Positions 60,341 to 64,000 of a DNA stretch of 64,000 nt are shown here, piece by piece. Each line of letters starts with the position of its first letter. Position 1 is the stretch's first letter. The stretch is from Martelella mediterranea DSM 17316. Lineage in GTDB: Bacteria; Pseudomonadota; Alphaproteobacteria; Rhizobiales; Rhizobiaceae. Below the pieces are notes generated by a model. The model worked only from the letters and a program-made list of their open reading frames with translations, made no database searches and had not been told where the DNA came from. The position numbers and the translations under genes were made by a program. The stretch spans positions 186,001 through 250,000 of the forward strand of contig NZ_CP020330.1 in the NCBI RefSeq assembly GCF_002043005.1. Reading direction: 5' to 3'.

Positions 60341-61034
60341 GGGGTATGTCCTTGTTGTCGTCGGCGGCATCGGAAACGGCGGTGGCCGAGGAAATGTAGA
60401 CGGTCGCCAGAACGGCGAAGATGTAGGCCTGGATGACGCCCGTGAGCAGGCCGAGCATGTCCATCACCACCGGAAAGAAGAACGGCGCGATGGACAAGAG
60501 GATGGCGGCGATGACGGCGCCGCTCATGATGTTGCCGTAAAGGCGGATGGCGAGCGAAACCCCGCGTGACGCCTCGCTGACGACGTTGAACGGCAGCATG
60601 ATGATCGAGGGCTCAGCATAGGTCTTCAGGTAGCCGCCAAGCCCCCGGCTGCCGATGCCAAAGACCGGAACCGCCACCAGCACGGAGATTGACAGCGCCA
60701 CCGTGGTCGAAAGCGACGCCGTCGGCGTGTCGAAACCGGGCACGACCATGAGAAGGTTCGCGGTCACGATGAACAGGAACAGCGTGCCGACGAAATAGAG
60801 AATGCGCGGGTCGCGCCGCTGCGTCACCTCGGCGATCTGGCCGACGATGCCGCTGACGATAACCTCGAGCGCGGTGCGCCAGCGGCTCGGCGGCACATCC
60901 GGGCGCAGGCGGCGCGTGACCAGCGCCGACGCCCCGACAAGCAACGCCATGATGATCCAGGTATTGACGACCGTGGCGTTGATGCCAATGCCGAGGATGG
61001 TGAAGACGATCGTGTCGTCGGGCGTCAGTTGCAT
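60333..61034 (-). CDS. atpB: N-type ATP synthase subunit a
   Basis: A 233-residue membrane subunit with about five to six helices. The essential Arg is R164 in SLAIRLYGNIMSG. NTWIIMALLVGASALVTRRLRPD and GTLFLFIVTANLLMVVPGFDTPTASLSTTVALS are typical of the family. It forms the ion half-channels against the c-ring. The ATG at 61034 lies 10 bases inside the atpR end; the longer frame is a shadow of atpR. Confidence 0.93.
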   Translation of the reverse strand: MQLTPDDTIVFTILGIGINATVVNTWIIMALLVGASALVTRRLRPDVPPSRWRTALEVIVSGIVGQIAEVTQRRDPRILYFVGTLFLFIVTANLLMVVPGFDTPTASLSTTVALSISVLVAVPVFGIGSRGLGGYLKTYAEPSIIMLPFNVVSEASRGVSLAIRLYGNIMSGAVIAAILLSIAPFFFPVVMDMLGLLTGVIQAYIFAVLATVYISSATAVSDAADDNKDIPHD

Positions 61035-61324
61035 CTCGGCGCCTCGCCCGATCGCACCACCGCCACAATGATCGTCCGCGTGAGGAGAAAGCCGATGGCG
61101 AAGGCCGCGATCGCCTGGAGACCCAGCCCCGCGACCCACCAGCCAAGCCCGAGCAGTGCCGCCATGCGCAGCGCCGCGCTGAGAAACAGCACCAGCGCCG
61201 GGCTCTGCCGGCGCAGGGCAAACCGGATGCCGAGCGCCAGGCCGCCGAGAAACAGGGCAGCCGCCACGGCGCCGGCCAGAAAGCCCGGCACAACCAATGT
61301 CCAGTCAAGAGCGATCATCGTCAT
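61025..61324 (-). CDS. atpR: N-ATPase subunit AtpR
   Basis: A 99-residue membrane protein with three helices (PGFLAGAVAAALFLGGLALGIRFAL, ALVLFLSAALRMAALLGLGWWVAGLG, AIAAFAIGFLLTRTIIVAVV). AtpR is found only in N-type ATPase operons, between atpQ and atpB, and is thought to interact with the c-ring or help assemble it. It overlaps atpQ by 20 bases. Confidence 0.88.
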   Translation of the reverse strand: MTMIALDWTLVVPGFLAGAVAAALFLGGLALGIRFALRRQSPALVLFLSAALRMAALLGLGWWVAGLGLQAIAAFAIGFLLTRTIIVAVVRSGEAPRCN

Positions 61325-61597
61325 TTCCTTCCTTCAACACCCAGCCCCAGGCGATGAACACGCCAATGACAACGCCGCCGAGCAGGAGCGCCAGCGTCCA
61401 CGAAAACCCCTGCGGCGCAACGCGATCCAGCCAGAGACCCAGCAGCGCGCCGCCCACCGTCGGCACGGCAACCGACCAGCCGATCATGCCGAAGGTTCCA
61501 AAGCCTCTGAGCGGGCTCGGACCCGGCTTGTCGCGCGCGTTCTTCATCCGGCCGGCGCGGCGGCCGATCTCGCTGGCGGCGCGGTCGTCCTCGTCGT

Positions 61598-61601
<4 letters not shown>
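61305..61601 (-). CDS. atpQ: N-ATPase AtpQ (AtpI-like) subunit
   Basis: A 98-residue membrane protein with two helices (MIGWSVAVPTVGGALLGLWLDRV and FSWTLALLLGGVVIGVFIAWGWV), matching the AtpI-like family. Its place directly after atpC is typical of N-ATPase operons. It probably helps c-ring assembly or divalent-ion homeostasis. It overlaps atpC by four bases. Confidence 0.88.

Positions 61602-64000
<2,399 letters not shown>

Overview
The window is a GC-rich chromosomal stretch from an alphaproteobacterium, most likely of the order Hyphomicrobiales (Rhizobiales). This is an inference from the gene families (Fbp-, Dpp- and Tct-type importers, many LysR/GntR/RpiR/TetR regulators, a rhizobial-style Crp/Fnr protein, a complete N-type ATPase) and from the dense, ATGA-overlapping gene style. 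No rRNA, tRNA or CRISPR array was seen. It reads as an accessory catabolic region with several complete transporter-plus-enzyme modules separated by scars of gene decay.

Layout. 1-1.3 kb: end of an enoyl-CoA-hydratase-family gene, then two gene fragments fused head to head. 1.3-12.4 kb: a minus-strand operon of at least eleven genes running RraA-like aldolase, NIPSNAP protein, Fe3+-type ABC importer, flavin reductase, HMG-CoA-lyase-like enzyme, two enoyl-CoA hydratases, CaiB-type CoA transferase and acyl-CoA ligase. A divergent plus-strand set (LysR, SMP-30 lactonase, 2-hydroxyacid dehydrogenase) faces it. Together they look like uptake, CoA activation and carbon-carbon cleavage of an unidentified organic acid.

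15.5-20.8 kb: a scar holding a serine-hydrolase C-terminal remnant and an IS3-type OrfA fragment, then a LuxR-type regulator, a TpsB two-partner-secretion transporter with no visible TpsA, and a Tat-signal serine hydrolase. 20.8-29.8 kb: flavin monooxygenase, RidA, DUF1028 protein, LysR, ArgE-like deacetylase and Rieske oxygenase, followed by a taurine/nitrate-type ABC operon broken by an internal deletion, its likely GntR regulator with clear palindromic operators, and another LysR.

29.9-48.1 kb: a large locus with three Cys-type sulfatases, two GH3 glycosidases, two paralogous Dpp-like binding proteins, one Dpp-like permease/ATPase set and two paralogous TetR regulators. A near-identical 20-bp palindrome lies in front of both the transporter operon and the second GH3/TetR pair. 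None of the hydrolases has a visible signal peptide, so the locus looks like a pathway that imports a small sulfated glycoside and desulfates and hydrolyses it in the cytoplasm. This is the strongest candidate in the window for an undescribed system.

48.4-53.4 kb: a tripartite tricarboxylate transporter operon that includes a leaderless BMP-domain protein, with an RpiR regulator and several GAAA/TTTC palindromes. 53.6-56.7 kb: a sulfide:quinone-reductase-like flavoprotein behind an FNR-like box, a small membrane protein, a Crp/Fnr regulator and a CBS-pair protein. 56.9-63.4 kb: a complete N-ATPase operon in the canonical order atpDCQRBEFAG, preceded by a short-chain dehydrogenase cut off by the window end.
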